Of a stretch of DNA of 41,909 nucleotides, positions 33,985-41,909 are shown in pieces; position 1 is the stretch's first letter; the number at the start of each line of letters is the position of its first letter. Source of the stretch: Bacteroidales bacterium (GTDB lineage: Bacteria > Bacteroidota > Bacteroidia > Bacteroidales > UBA932). The notes beneath the pieces were generated by a model. It did not search any database, was not told where the DNA came from, and saw only the letters and a program-made list of their open reading frames with translations. A program made the translations under genes and the position numbers. Location: contig JAHHQP010000017.1 in NCBI GenBank assembly GCA_020026355.1, positions 1 through 41,909 of the forward strand, in the 5' to 3' direction.

Positions 33985-34431
33985 ATGAAAATCAAACAGA
34001 GCAAATTCATTGAAGACTTCAAGGCCTTCGCCATGAAAGGCAATGTCGTGGACATGGCTGTCGGTGTAGTCATCGGCGGTGCCTTCGGTAAGATCGTGAC
34101 CTCTCTGGTCAATGACATCATCATGCCGCTCATCGGTGCCATCACCGGCGGCCTGGATTTCACCTCCCTCAGATGGGTCATCAAACCGGCTGTCCTCAAT
34201 GCGGACGGTACCGTGAAAGTAGCGGAAGCTGCCTTGAAATACGGTAACTTCATCCAGACGACCGTCGATTTCCTCATCATCGCCTTGTCCATCTTCATCG
34301 TGATCAAACTGATCGGTAAGTTCAGACGCAAAGAAGCCAAGAAACCGGCTCCGGCACCTGAGGCACCGAAGAAATCCGATGAGACCAAGTTGCTGGAAGA
34401 GATCCGCGACCTGATGAAGGCTCAGAAATAA
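33985..34431 (+). CDS. mscL: Large-conductance mechanosensitive channel
   Basis: The 148-residue inner-membrane protein forms a pentameric pore that opens under hypo-osmotic shock. The N-terminal amphipathic helix and first membrane helix are visible in FIEDFKAFAMKGNVVDMAVG and VVIGGAFGKIVTSLVNDIIMPLIG. The second helix is FLIIALSIFIVIKLIGKF. A cytosolic tail rich in Lys, Pro and Ala ends in the helix TKLLEEIRDLMK. The periplasmic loop carries the VIKPAV and ALKYGNFI segments. It is convergent with the CYTH gene four bases away, with no obvious terminator between them. Confidence 0.96.
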   Translation: MKIKQSKFIEDFKAFAMKGNVVDMAVGVVIGGAFGKIVTSLVNDIIMPLIGAITGGLDFTSLRWVIKPAVLNADGTVKVAEAALKYGNFIQTTVDFLIIALSIFIVIKLIGKFRRKEAKKPAPAPEAPKKSDETKLLEEIRDLMKAQK

Positions 34432-34435
34432 GCCG

Positions 34436-34906
34436 TTACCAATCCTTGAACGGATGGTTCAGGAGCTGGGAATTGTAATATCGGCGCTGGCCGGTGACTT
34501 CCTCACCCAACCATTCCGGATGTACGAAGGGTTCATTCTCGTCCGAGAGTTCGATCTCGGCGACGATGAGCCCTTCATTGTCTCCATGGAATTCGTCCAC
34601 TTCGAAGACATGGCGACCGGCCGGAACATAATGACGGACCTTGTCGATGACCTGGCCCTGACACAGGGAGATCAGACCTTCCGCCTCCTCTGACGAGATT
34701 TCCTTCTCGAACTCGAAACGGGTGGTACCGGCGGCGTTGGTCGGCCCCTTGATGGTCAGATAAGCCTTGTCGCCCATGATGCGGGCACGTACCGTCCGAC
34801 CGGTCTGAGTGCTCAGGTAAGCCTGGACAACTTTCTTCGAAGCCGTCGCTTCCTTTCTGAACGCCTCGTTCTTCACGAGGAATTTACGTTCGATTTCTAC
34901 TCCCAT
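34436..34906 (-). CDS. CYTH-domain triphosphate tunnel metalloenzyme (probable inorganic triphosphatase)
   Basis: The 156-residue protein begins MGVEIERKFLV, the classical CYTH start with the ExExK motif (Glu4, Glu6, Lys8). Alternating charged strands follow, including TVRARIMGDKAYLTIKGP, RFEFEKEIS, VFEVDEFHG and LIVAEIELSDE, as expected for the eight-stranded tunnel that binds triphosphate and metal. Bacterial relatives of this short type hydrolyse tripolyphosphate. An in-frame ATG at 34963 would add 19 residues overlapping atpG, but the internal start gives the conserved N-terminus. It lies 34 bases after atpG without a visible promoter, so it is probably the last gene of the ATP synthase transcript. 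Confidence 0.88.
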   Translation of the reverse strand: MGVEIERKFLVKNEAFRKEATASKKVVQAYLSTQTGRTVRARIMGDKAYLTIKGPTNAAGTTRFEFEKEISSEEAEGLISLCQGQVIDKVRHYVPAGRHVFEVDEFHGDNEGLIVAEIELSDENEPFVHPEWLGEEVTGQRRYYNSQLLNHPFKDW

Positions 34907-34940
34907 GATGGTCTGCTCTGCAGGAAAAATCAGCGGTTCC

Positions 34941-35819
34941 CTACTGGAGTGAACCGCCGACAATATCCAGAATTTCGTTTGTAATCGCCTGCTGACGAGT
35001 CTTGTTATAGGATAACGTCAGTTCGGACAGCAGATCCTCCGCATTGTCGGAAGCGATCTGCATGGCCATGGTCCGGGCCGCATGCTCAGCGGCATTCGCA
35101 TCCAGGATGACCGTATAGATCTTCAACAGCATGACCTTCGGAACCAGATCGGTCACCAAAGCCTCTGCGGAAGGTTCCAGAAGGAAGCCGGAATCCATAT
35201 CGGAATCCTTGCCGACCGGAGCCAGCGGAAGATAGGTATCTACCTGCGGATATTGAGTACCCGTCGATTTGAAATGATTGTATATCAGCAGAATCCTTCC
35301 GGTCTTGCCCAGTTCGAAGTCATCGGTCAGGGTCTTGTAGATTTCCTTCGCGGTCTCGTAATCGCTCCTGTGCTTCGATCCGGCCCATTCCCAGCTGATG
35401 GTCAATCCCTTGCGGTGAATGGCTTCCGCCACCCGTTTCCCGACGGTATAGATCTCGATATCATCTTCTCCGTATCCTTCTTCATGAAGCTGCTGGAGCG
35501 TCTCTTCAAACTTACGGATGACATTCAGGTTGAAGGAACCGCACAAAGATGAATCGGAAGAGAAGACGACCAGAGTCACACGGTCAGAAGAAACACTGGC
35601 CCCCGCTTCCGGCATGGTCGCGAACACCTCATTGGCCCTCCTGTCTTTCAGCAGTTCATCCAGCATGGCATGCAGCCGGCGCTCATAGGGCACATTGCCC
35701 GCGATCGCCTGCTGCGCCTTGAAAAGTTTGGCCGATGAGACCATTTTCATGGCAGAGGTAATCTTCAGTGTATTACGCACTGAACCGATCCTTTGCTTTA
35801 TTTCTCTCAACGATGCCAT
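34941..35819 (-). CDS. atpG: ATP synthase F1 gamma subunit
   Basis: The 292-residue central-stalk subunit couples rotation of the c-ring to catalysis. The N-terminal helix ASLREIKQRIGSVRNTLKITSAMKMV is split across ASLREIKQRIG and KITSAMKMVSSAKL, both highly conserved. The C-terminal helix contains AAEHAARTMAMQIASDNAEDL and ends LSYNKTRQQAITNEILDIVGG, which inserts into the alpha3-beta3 ring. VVFSSDSSLCGSFN is the usual central motif. It follows atpA by six bases. Confidence 0.97.
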   Translation of the reverse strand: MASLREIKQRIGSVRNTLKITSAMKMVSSAKLFKAQQAIAGNVPYERRLHAMLDELLKDRRANEVFATMPEAGASVSSDRVTLVVFSSDSSLCGSFNLNVIRKFEETLQQLHEEGYGEDDIEIYTVGKRVAEAIHRKGLTISWEWAGSKHRSDYETAKEIYKTLTDDFELGKTGRILLIYNHFKSTGTQYPQVDTYLPLAPVGKDSDMDSGFLLEPSAEALVTDLVPKVMLLKIYTVILDANAAEHAARTMAMQIASDNAEDLLSELTLSYNKTRQQAITNEILDIVGGSLQ

Positions 35820-35825
35820 ATCTTT

Positions 35826-37412
35826 CTATTTATGCAATGAGCCGATGACGGCAGCCGCCTCCTTCTCCAGAAGCGCCTTCATTTCATCTGTAATCTGTCC
35901 TTTGGCCAATGGATCGAGCAGTTCTTCCTTGTGGAAGGCTTTCAGCTTCTTCAGGAAAGCATGCTCGAAGGCAGGAATGTCCTGGAGCGCCAGATCTTTC
36001 AGCAATCCCTTGACACCGCAGTAGAGGACAGCGATCTGTTCTCCTACCGGCATCGGACTGTACTGCGGCTGAACCAGCAGTTCGCTGTTCTTTCGTCCAC
36101 GGTCCAGGATCATGGCGGTCACCGGATCCATATCGGAACTGAACTTCGAGAAGGCCTCGAGCTCACGGTACTGGGCCATGTCGATCTTCAAGGTTCCGGC
36201 CACTTTCTTCATGCTCTTCACCTGTGCGCTGCCACCGACACGAGAGACGGAGATGCCGACATTGATGGCCGGGCGGTAACCCTGGTTGAACAGGTCGGTC
36301 TCCAGGAAGATCTGACCGTCGGTGATGGAAATCACGTTGGTCGGAATATAGGCGGAAACGTCTCCGGCCTGAGTTTCGATGATCGGCAATGCGGTCAATG
36401 AACCACCGGCCTTCACCTTGCCTTCCAGGCTGTTCGGAAGATCGTTCATCTTCTCGGCCACTTCCTGCTGCGAAATGATCTTGGCCGCTCTTTCAAGCAG
36501 TCTGGAATGGAGATAGAAGATATCACCCGGATAAGCTTCACGTCCTGACGGGCGTCTCAGAATCAGGGAAATCTCACGATAGGAGACGGCCTGCTTGGAC
36601 AGGTCATCGTAGACGACCAGCGCATGTCTTCCCGTATCCCTGAAGTACTCACCGATCGCCGCACCTGCGAAAGGAGCGTAGAAACGGAGAGCCGCCGCAT
36701 CAGCTGCCGTCGCCGCGACGACGACCGTATAATCCATCGCACCCTTTTCCTTGAGGACATTGACGATGGAAGCGACAGTGGAACCTTTCTGTCCGATGGC
36801 GACATAGATACAGTAGACCGGTTCGCCGGCCTCATACGCTGCCTTCTGGTTGAGTATGGTATCGATAGCGATCGCCGTCTTTCCGGTCTGACGGTCACCG
36901 ATGATCAGCTCACGCTGACCTCTTCCGATAGGGATCATGGCATCGATGGCCTTGATACCGGTCTGCAACGGTTCTGTCACCGGCTGTCTGAAGATGACAC
37001 CAGGGGCTTTCCTTTCCAGAGGCATCTCGAAAAGTTCGCCCTGGACCGGCCCTTTTCCGTCCAGCGCTTCACCGATCGGATTGATGACACGGCCGATGAT
37101 CTCTTCCCCGACATTGATGGAAGCGATCCTGCGGGTACGCTTCACGGTCATCCCTTCCTTGATCTTGTACGTCGGTCCGAGCAGGATGGCTCCGACATTG
37201 TCCTCTTCCAGGTTCATGACGACGGCTTTCACGCCATTGTCGAACTCCAGAAGTTCATTGGCCTCAGCATTGTTCAAGCCATAGATACGGACGACACCGT
37301 CACTCACCTGAAGGACCTTGCCCACCTCATCCAATTTGAGATCGGTATCGATCCCTTCCAACTGCTCGAGCAGGACATCTGAGATTTCACTTGGTTTGAT
37401 GATATCTGTCAT
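35826..37412 (-). CDS. atpA: ATP synthase F1 alpha subunit
   Basis: The 528-residue non-catalytic nucleotide-binding subunit forms the alpha3-beta3 head. The beta-barrel domain covers about 1-95. The P-loop is GDRQTGKTA (Lys178, Thr179). The arginine-finger region is seen in PAINVGISVSRVGGSAQ. The C-terminal helical bundle follows from about 390. Length is slightly above the usual 500-515. It lies five bases after atpH and is part of the minus-strand atp operon. Confidence 0.97.
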   Translation of the reverse strand: MTDIIKPSEISDVLLEQLEGIDTDLKLDEVGKVLQVSDGVVRIYGLNNAEANELLEFDNGVKAVVMNLEEDNVGAILLGPTYKIKEGMTVKRTRRIASINVGEEIIGRVINPIGEALDGKGPVQGELFEMPLERKAPGVIFRQPVTEPLQTGIKAIDAMIPIGRGQRELIIGDRQTGKTAIAIDTILNQKAAYEAGEPVYCIYVAIGQKGSTVASIVNVLKEKGAMDYTVVVAATAADAAALRFYAPFAGAAIGEYFRDTGRHALVVYDDLSKQAVSYREISLILRRPSGREAYPGDIFYLHSRLLERAAKIISQQEVAEKMNDLPNSLEGKVKAGGSLTALPIIETQAGDVSAYIPTNVISITDGQIFLETDLFNQGYRPAINVGISVSRVGGSAQVKSMKKVAGTLKIDMAQYRELEAFSKFSSDMDPVTAMILDRGRKNSELLVQPQYSPMPVGEQIAVLYCGVKGLLKDLALQDIPAFEHAFLKKLKAFHKEELLDPLAKGQITDEMKALLEKEAAAVIGSLHK

Positions 37413-37417
37413 AATAA

Positions 37418-37972
37418 CTATACGATTCTGTTGTTGATCCGGACAAGGTTGTTCCGGATAAGTTCCAGCTTATGTCTCACGCTGGCATCTACCCTGGTAT
37501 TGTCTATCTCGAAGATGAAACCTCCGATAAGGGAGGGATCTTCGATCGTATGGAGACAGATGGTGGAATGATTCACCGGAGCCAGGATTTTCTCCAATTG
37601 CTCCACCAGTCCGTCTGAAGGACCGGATACGATGAGCGTACCCTTCATTATTCCTTTTTCCCGTTCATACTGGTCCACGAAAGACGACAGGATGAGCATC
37701 AGGAAGTCGATCCTCTTCCTGTCGAGGACCAGTGAGATGAATTTACGGAATTCCGGTACCATAGGCTCTCCAATCGCCTCTTCCATGACCGCGAGCTTCT
37801 TCTCGTCTCCCACGAAAGCATGCTTCTGGATGAAATCCCTCAGATGAGGAACCTCCACCATCTGATAGGCCAACTGCTGGGCCTGGATGTAGACCTTGTG
37901 GGCCGACTCCTTATCCTTCACATATTTGACCAATGCTCTGGCGTATCTTGCCGCTATTATACCTGAATTCAT
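37418..37972 (-). CDS. atpH: ATP synthase F1 delta subunit
   Basis: The 184-residue peripheral-stalk subunit (OSCP) links F1 to subunit b. An N-terminal helical domain (ARYARALVKYVKDKE, YQMVEVPHLRDFI) and the C-terminal domain with SLIGGFIFEIDNTRVDASVRHKLELIR are the family marks. It starts two bases after the atpF stop codon and precedes atpA by five bases, as expected. Confidence 0.95.
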   Translation of the reverse strand: MNSGIIAARYARALVKYVKDKESAHKVYIQAQQLAYQMVEVPHLRDFIQKHAFVGDEKKLAVMEEAIGEPMVPEFRKFISLVLDRKRIDFLMLILSSFVDQYEREKGIMKGTLIVSGPSDGLVEQLEKILAPVNHSTICLHTIEDPSLIGGFIFEIDNTRVDASVRHKLELIRNNLVRINNRIV

Positions 37973-37974
37973 GA

Positions 37975-38481
37975 TCAGTTCCTTTTTTCCAGTTTGGAAA
38001 CATCTTCAAGCGTCTTGCCGATGAAGGCTTTGCTGGCTTCCGGGTCCGAAAGTTCCTTCTTCAGGATCTTTTCCGCAACCTCCATCGAGAAAGTCACGAC
38101 TTCCTGGCGAAGTTCCCTCATCGCCTCTTCCTTTTCTGCCTGGATCGCCTTTGACGCATTCTCCATGATTTTCTTCGCCTCTGCCTGTGCTTCTTCTGAA
38201 GCCTTTGCGATCAGTTCCTCACGCATCGCCGCGGCTTCGCTGAGCATCTTCTCCCGCTCTTCCTGAGTCTTCTGGATAAGTTTGTCCTGCTCTACTGCGA
38301 GATGCGCGAACTTGTCCTCCGCCTCCTGCGCGAGTTTCATGGCATTGGCTATCTTATCCCTGCGTTTCTCGACCATTCCGGTAATGACCGGAAAACCGAA
38401 TTTCGCAAGGATGAAGAAAACGATCAGAAATATGATGGTCATCCAGAAAAGGAGACCACCATCCGGCGTCATCAATGACAT
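37975..38481 (-). CDS. atpF: ATP synthase Fo subunit b
   Basis: The 168-residue protein has one N-terminal membrane helix (about 10-29, LLFWMTIIFLIVFFILAKFG) and then a long charged coiled coil rich in Glu, Lys and Ala to the C-terminus. It forms the peripheral stalk that holds F1 against rotation. Only one b-type gene is present, so a homodimer is implied. It lies 12 bases after atpE. Confidence 0.95.
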   Translation of the reverse strand: MSLMTPDGGLLFWMTIIFLIVFFILAKFGFPVITGMVEKRRDKIANAMKLAQEAEDKFAHLAVEQDKLIQKTQEEREKMLSEAAAMREELIAKASEEAQAEAKKIMENASKAIQAEKEEAMRELRQEVVTFSMEVAEKILKKELSDPEASKAFIGKTLEDVSKLEKRN

Positions 38482-38493
38482 AGGCTTCCGGGA

Positions 38494-38751
38494 TTAAAGG
38501 ACGATGGCCAGAAGACAAGCGATGATGGCGAAAAGGCAGGCGCCCTCGACCAATGCACCGATGATCAGCATGGCACCACGGATACTTCCGGAAGCTTCCG
38601 GCTGTCTGGCGATCGCTTCCATGGCAGATGATCCGATCTTACCGATACCCCATGCAGCCGCGAGCGCTGCAATACCTGCACCTAATGTTCCTGCTGCTTT
38701 TGCCCAAACCGCTGTCGTAGCTGCTTGCAATAAAATTGTTGATAGTAACAT
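38494..38751 (-). CDS. atpE: ATP synthase Fo subunit c
   Basis: The 85-residue hairpin protein forms the rotor ring. Helix 1 is glycine/alanine-rich (LGAGIAALAAAWGIGKIG), the polar loop is ARQPEA, and helix 2 is IIGALVEGACLFAIIACLL with the ion-carrying Glu62. The residues that define Na+-binding c subunits (a Gln in helix 1 and Ser/Thr after the Glu) are Ile and Gly here, so the ring is predicted to carry protons. It lies 26 bases after atpB. Confidence 0.96.
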   Translation of the reverse strand: MLLSTILLQAATTAVWAKAAGTLGAGIAALAAAWGIGKIGSSAMEAIARQPEASGSIRGAMLIIGALVEGACLFAIIACLLAIVL

Positions 38752-38777
38752 GATTTTATGAATTTAAAGTTGTTTGT

Positions 38778-39878
38778 TTATTCTTCTTTAGGCCGGGACA
38801 TTCCGATGAAGACAGATGACAACATCGTGAAGACATAGGCCTGTATGAAAGCCACCAGCAATTCGAGACAGTTCATGAAGACACCGAAAAGCATCGTCAC
38901 GAGCGTCATGGAGCCGTTGATGACCGGTCCCAGCTTGGCCGTGATGAAAATGACGGATACAAGTCCGAGAATCATGGCATGGCCGGCCAGGATATTTGCG
39001 AACAATCTGACCATCAGGGAGAACGGTTTCGTGAAGATTCCGAAAAGTTCGATCGCCTGCATGATCGGGATCGGGAACTTCAGCCATACCGGCACATCCG
39101 GCCAGAGGATCTCTTTCCAATAATGTCTGTTGCCGAATACATTGACGGCGATGAACGTGCAGAGGGCGAGGACCATCGTGACCGCAATGTTTCCTGTCAC
39201 GTTCGCGCCACCCGGAAAGAACGGCACCAGGCCCATCAGGTTATTCAGGAAAATGAAGAAGAAGATGGTCAGAAGGAAGGGAGAATATTTCTTGTACTCC
39301 GGTCCTACCGATTCCTTGATGATGCTGTCATTGACCATCATGATGAAAGGCTCCATCACCGCCGCGATGCCTGTCGGAGTTTCTTTCTCCGGATCATGAC
39401 GCCTGTACCAGGAAGCTGTCTTCAGGATGAGGAAGATCAGAAGAAGCGAAGATACCATGAGGGCGACGACATTCTTCGTCAGCGAGATGTCGAAAGGTTT
39501 CGTGATGCTGCCGTCCGCCTGGAGTTCGACGATCTTACCTTCATTCGGCTGTCCTTCCGGAGCGATGAACAGACCGTCCACCGGTCCATGATGGAAGTCG
39601 GAGCTCATGAAGCAATGCCAACCCGTCGTGCTGCTATGCACGATGACCGGCAATGGAATCGTGATGTGCTTTCCGCTTGCCGTCGTCCACAGGTGCCATT
39701 CATAGGCATCTCCGATGTGGTCGAAGATCATGCCGGAAATGTCCACCGCCTTTTCTTCCGCGACGGCGGCCGTATCCGTCCCCGTAGCCGGCGCGACCTC
39801 AGCGGCAGCTGCTCCACAGGGTTTTGCCAGCAGCATCACCGCTGCCAGCAAGACTGTCATGATTTTCATCCGATTCAT
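38778..39878 (-). CDS. atpB: ATP synthase Fo subunit a
   Basis: The 366-residue membrane subunit forms the ion half-channels. The essential Arg lies in FSLMVRLFANILAGHAM, and QAIELFGIFTKPFSL is also conserved. An N-terminal extension starts with a likely signal peptide (MKIMTVLLAAVMLLAKPCGAAAA region) followed by a His-rich periplasmic part (HIGDAYEWHLW, SDFHHGP), which is usual in Bacteroidota a subunits and absent from E. coli. The ATG at 39878 overlaps the atpC stop by four bases (ATGA) and is preferred over longer open-frame starts inside atpC. No atpI-type gene lies between atpC and atpB. Confidence 0.93.
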   Translation of the reverse strand: MNRMKIMTVLLAAVMLLAKPCGAAAAEVAPATGTDTAAVAEEKAVDISGMIFDHIGDAYEWHLWTTASGKHITIPLPVIVHSSTTGWHCFMSSDFHHGPVDGLFIAPEGQPNEGKIVELQADGSITKPFDISLTKNVVALMVSSLLLIFLILKTASWYRRHDPEKETPTGIAAVMEPFIMMVNDSIIKESVGPEYKKYSPFLLTIFFFIFLNNLMGLVPFFPGGANVTGNIAVTMVLALCTFIAVNVFGNRHYWKEILWPDVPVWLKFPIPIMQAIELFGIFTKPFSLMVRLFANILAGHAMILGLVSVIFITAKLGPVINGSMTLVTMLFGVFMNCLELLVAFIQAYVFTMLSSVFIGMSRPKEE

Positions 39879-40129
39879 ATCTCCACACATGCTGTAACCT
39901 GATTGTCCTTCACTTCCACGAAACCTGAACGGACAGCGATCTCCGCCTCCTGTCCACCTGCCGCATAGACGATGCTGCCGCTGACCAGCGGTGACATCAG
40001 AGCGCAGTGATCTTTCAGGACCGTGAACTTCCCCATTGACCCGGGAAGACCGACCTTCGAACACTTTGTGTCCAGGATCAGCTTCTCCGGCGAGAGGATC
40101 TGCAATCTTATCGGTTCAATTTCTACCAT
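39875..40129 (-). CDS. atpC: ATP synthase F1 epsilon subunit (short form)
   Basis: The 84-residue protein contains only the N-terminal beta-sandwich domain (RLQILSPEKLILDTKC, VGLPGSMGKFTVLKDHCAL, EIAVRSGFVEVKDNQVT). The C-terminal two-helix domain of about 50 residues that mediates epsilon inhibition in E. coli is absent. The short form is common in Bacteroidota. It should connect gamma to the c-ring but cannot act as the extended brake. It lies 29 bases after atpD and overlaps atpB. Confidence 0.94.
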   Translation of the reverse strand: MVEIEPIRLQILSPEKLILDTKCSKVGLPGSMGKFTVLKDHCALMSPLVSGSIVYAAGGQEAEIAVRSGFVEVKDNQVTACVEI

Positions 40130-40158
40130 TTCATTTATTATTCTTTGTCCGCAGAGAC

Positions 40159-41703
40159 TTAGGCCACATGCCCTGCCGCTGCCAGAATTTCCTTACCCTT
40201 CGCGATGACTTCCTCGATCGTGCCTGCATTCATGAAGGCCTGCTCCGGAATATCATCGACCTTACCGTCCAGGATCATGTTGAATCCTTTGATCGTATCC
40301 TCGATGGACACCATCACTCCCGGCACACCGGTGAACTGTTCCGCAACGGAGAAAGGCTGGGAGAGGAAACGCTGCACACGACGTGCACGGTTCACCACCA
40401 TCTTGTCATCGTCGGAAAGTTCGTCCATACCGAGGATGGAAATGATGTCCTGCAGTTCCTTGTAACGCTGGAGAATCTGCTTGACACGCTGTGCGGTATT
40501 GTAATGTTCCTCGCCGACAATGTTCGGATCGAGGACACGGGAAGTCGATTCCAACGGATCCACCGCCGGATAGATACCCAATTCCGTAATCTTACGGCTC
40601 AGGACGGTCTGTGCGTCCAGGTGGCTGAAGGTCGTGGCCGGAGCCGGGTCCGTCAAGTCATCCGCCGGCACATAGATGGCCTGCACGGAAGTGATGGAAC
40701 CGTTCTTGGTCGAAGTGATCCTCTCCTGCATGGATCCCATTTCAGAAGCCAGAGTCGGCTGATAACCGACGGCGGAAGGCATACGGCCGAGCAAGGCGGA
40801 AACCTCCGAACCGGCCTGAGTGAAACGGAAAATGTTATCGATGAAGAACAGGATATCTTTCGGACCGTCCGCACTCGGATTGTCACGGAAAGATTCCGCC
40901 AGAGTCAGACCGGACAAAGCGACGGAAGCACGTGCTCCAGGCGGCTCGTTCATCTGACCGAAAACCATGGAAACGTGAGATTTCTTGACTGCATCGTAAT
41001 CGATCTTGTCGAGGTCCCACCGACCTTCATCCATGGATTTACGGAATTCCTCACCGTAATTGATGACATTGGATTCGATCATCTCGCGGAGCAGGTCGTT
41101 ACCTTCACGGGTACGCTCACCGACACCGGCGAAGACAGAGAATCCGTTATGTTTCTTGGCAATGTTGTTGATAAGTTCCTTGATCAGCACTGTCTTGCCG
41201 ACACCGGCACCACCGAAAAGTCCGATCTTACCACCTTTCAGATAAGGTTCGAGCAGATCGATGACCTTGATACCGGTGAAAAGGATTTCTTCAGTAGTCG
41301 TCAGATCTTCGAATTTAGGTGGATTCCTGTGAATCGGGAAAGCACCTTCCCTATCCAGGTTATCCATACCGTCGATGGCATCACCGACAACATTCATCAC
41401 ACGACCGCGGATCTGAGGTCCGACCGGCATGACGATCGGCTGACCCGTACTGACGACCTCCAGACCTCTCCGCAATCCGTCCGTACTGTCCATAGCAATG
41501 GTCCGGACGGTATCTTCTCCGATGTGCTGCTGCACTTCCAGGGTCACCGTCTTTCCGTCATCACTGATCACTTTCAATGCTTCATGGATGGAAGGGATTT
41601 CTGCAGAAGAAATCATCGCTCCCGGCGTGTAATCTGTCCCATGGAAATAAACATCGACCACAGGGCCGATAATCTGAGATATATTTCCTTTCAATTTTGT
41701 CAT
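40159..41703 (-). CDS. atpD: ATP synthase F1 beta subunit
   Basis: The 514-residue catalytic subunit has the P-loop GGAGVGKT (residues 164-171). Other highly conserved segments are GERTREGNDL (catalytic Glu), VFGQMNEPPGAR, ILFFIDNIFRF (Walker B) and LASEMGSMQERITST. It is longer than E. coli beta (460), with a Bacteroidota-typical insertion in the C-terminal half. It is the first gene of the operon atpD-C-B-E-F-H-A-G, with a strong promoter 31 bases upstream. Confidence 0.97.
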   Translation of the reverse strand: MTKLKGNISQIIGPVVDVYFHGTDYTPGAMISSAEIPSIHEALKVISDDGKTVTLEVQQHIGEDTVRTIAMDSTDGLRRGLEVVSTGQPIVMPVGPQIRGRVMNVVGDAIDGMDNLDREGAFPIHRNPPKFEDLTTTEEILFTGIKVIDLLEPYLKGGKIGLFGGAGVGKTVLIKELINNIAKKHNGFSVFAGVGERTREGNDLLREMIESNVINYGEEFRKSMDEGRWDLDKIDYDAVKKSHVSMVFGQMNEPPGARASVALSGLTLAESFRDNPSADGPKDILFFIDNIFRFTQAGSEVSALLGRMPSAVGYQPTLASEMGSMQERITSTKNGSITSVQAIYVPADDLTDPAPATTFSHLDAQTVLSRKITELGIYPAVDPLESTSRVLDPNIVGEEHYNTAQRVKQILQRYKELQDIISILGMDELSDDDKMVVNRARRVQRFLSQPFSVAEQFTGVPGVMVSIEDTIKGFNMILDGKVDDIPEQAFMNAGTIEEVIAKGKEILAAAGHVA

Positions 41704-41734
41704 GACACCTAGTCTTTATCTTTTTTTAACAAAG

Positions 41735-41770
41735 TTTAAATATACGACTTTTTTTAGGAGTGAACAAAAA
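41735..41770 (-). promoter_or_regulatory. Predicted promoter of the ATP synthase operon
   Basis: On the minus strand TTTTTG (41765-41770) is followed after 20 bases by TATATTTAAA (41735-41744). Spacing is ideal for a Bacteroidota -33/-7 promoter, though the last base of TAnnTTTG is A. The leader to the atpD ATG would be about 25 bases. Bases 41771-41863 hold nothing I can support beyond a small TCGAA/TTCGA inverted repeat at 41771-41785. Confidence 0.6.
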
Positions 41771-41863
41771 TCGAACTGCATTCGATTGCAAAAAGTGGAA
41801 ATTTACCAGCCGCAAGTAGAAAGCAGAGAAATGTTCTGCGAAGCAGCGGAGTAAATGACAAAA

Positions 41864-41893
41864 GACCCTGACCATCGTTAGATGATCAGGGTC
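41864..41893 (-). terminator. Hairpin, probable terminator of a minus-strand gene outside the window
   Basis: GACCCTGACCATC (41864-41876) pairs with GATGATCAGGGTC (41881-41893) across a GTTA loop, with one C-A mismatch. Read on the minus strand the stem is followed by TTTTGTCATTT, a modest T-tract; on the plus strand there is none. It therefore most likely ends a gene lying to the right, upstream of atpD. Confidence 0.55.
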
Positions 41894-41909
41894 CTGTCAA
41901 GAAGCGTGG

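Noticed and set aside
34432..34435. A terminator between the convergent mscL and CYTH genes
   Set aside because: Only four bases separate the stop codons and no hairpin with a T-run is visible on either strand nearby.
34907..34963. A 19-residue N-terminal extension of the CYTH protein
   Set aside because: It would overlap the end of atpG and precede the conserved GVEIERKF start; the internal ATG at 34906 is the better choice.
40036..41712. A 558-codon open frame opposite atpD and atpC
   Set aside because: It is antisense to the highly conserved ATP synthase beta gene, and its translation is rich in His, Arg and Asp with no family features.

Overview
The window is a Bacteroidota chromosome segment, most likely order Bacteroidales. 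The grounds are the F-type ATP synthase order beta-epsilon-a-c-b-delta-alpha-gamma, the division/cell-wall (dcw) order mraZ-rsmH-ftsL-ftsI-murE-mraY-murD-ftsW-murG-murC-ftsQ-ftsA-ftsZ without murF or ddl, a BACON/fimbrillin-type lipoprotein, and promoters fitting the Bacteroidota pattern (TTG, about 20 bp, TAnnTTTG). Most of it is fairly GC-rich with C/G-ending codons. No rRNA, tRNA, IS element or CRISPR array was seen. I cannot place it below order level from sequence alone.

Layout. 1-1806 (minus): an incomplete, AT-richer surface lipoprotein gene, preceded by a 49-residue peptide gene. 2104-3522 (plus): radC and upp. 3542-6123 (minus): an LEA-like lipoprotein, a SPOR-domain protein and sigma-54 (rpoN). 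6260-7624 (plus): miaB. 7644-8960 (minus): an M23-family envelope lipoprotein. 9088-24604 (plus): the complete dcw operon for peptidoglycan precursor synthesis and the divisome, followed by gltX with its own promoter and a clear intrinsic terminator. 26396-33972 (plus): histidine degradation (ftcD-fchA fusion, hutU, hutH, hutI) with a Stealth-type sugar-phosphotransferase gene inside it, then mscL. 34436-41703 (minus): the complete F1Fo ATP synthase operon, ending with a CYTH phosphohydrolase gene. The last 200 bases hold the ATP synthase promoter and a hairpin that probably ends a gene outside the window.

How the genes work together. The dcw genes make lipid II (MurE, MurD, MurC, MraY, MurG) and the septal machine that uses it (FtsZ, FtsA, FtsQ, FtsL, FtsW, FtsI). 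MraZ probably controls them through four 10-bp-spaced TGGAA repeats lying between the mraZ promoter and the promoter of the divergent M23 gene. The hut genes convert histidine to glutamate and pass the one-carbon unit to folate.

Most of the window is conserved core genome. I found no convincing wholly new system. The points most worth a second look are the shared MraZ operator, the Stealth gene inside the hut cluster, the small peptide-lipoprotein pair, strong Shine-Dalgarno sites confined to some dcw genes, and non-canonical residues in the M23 protein and MurE.
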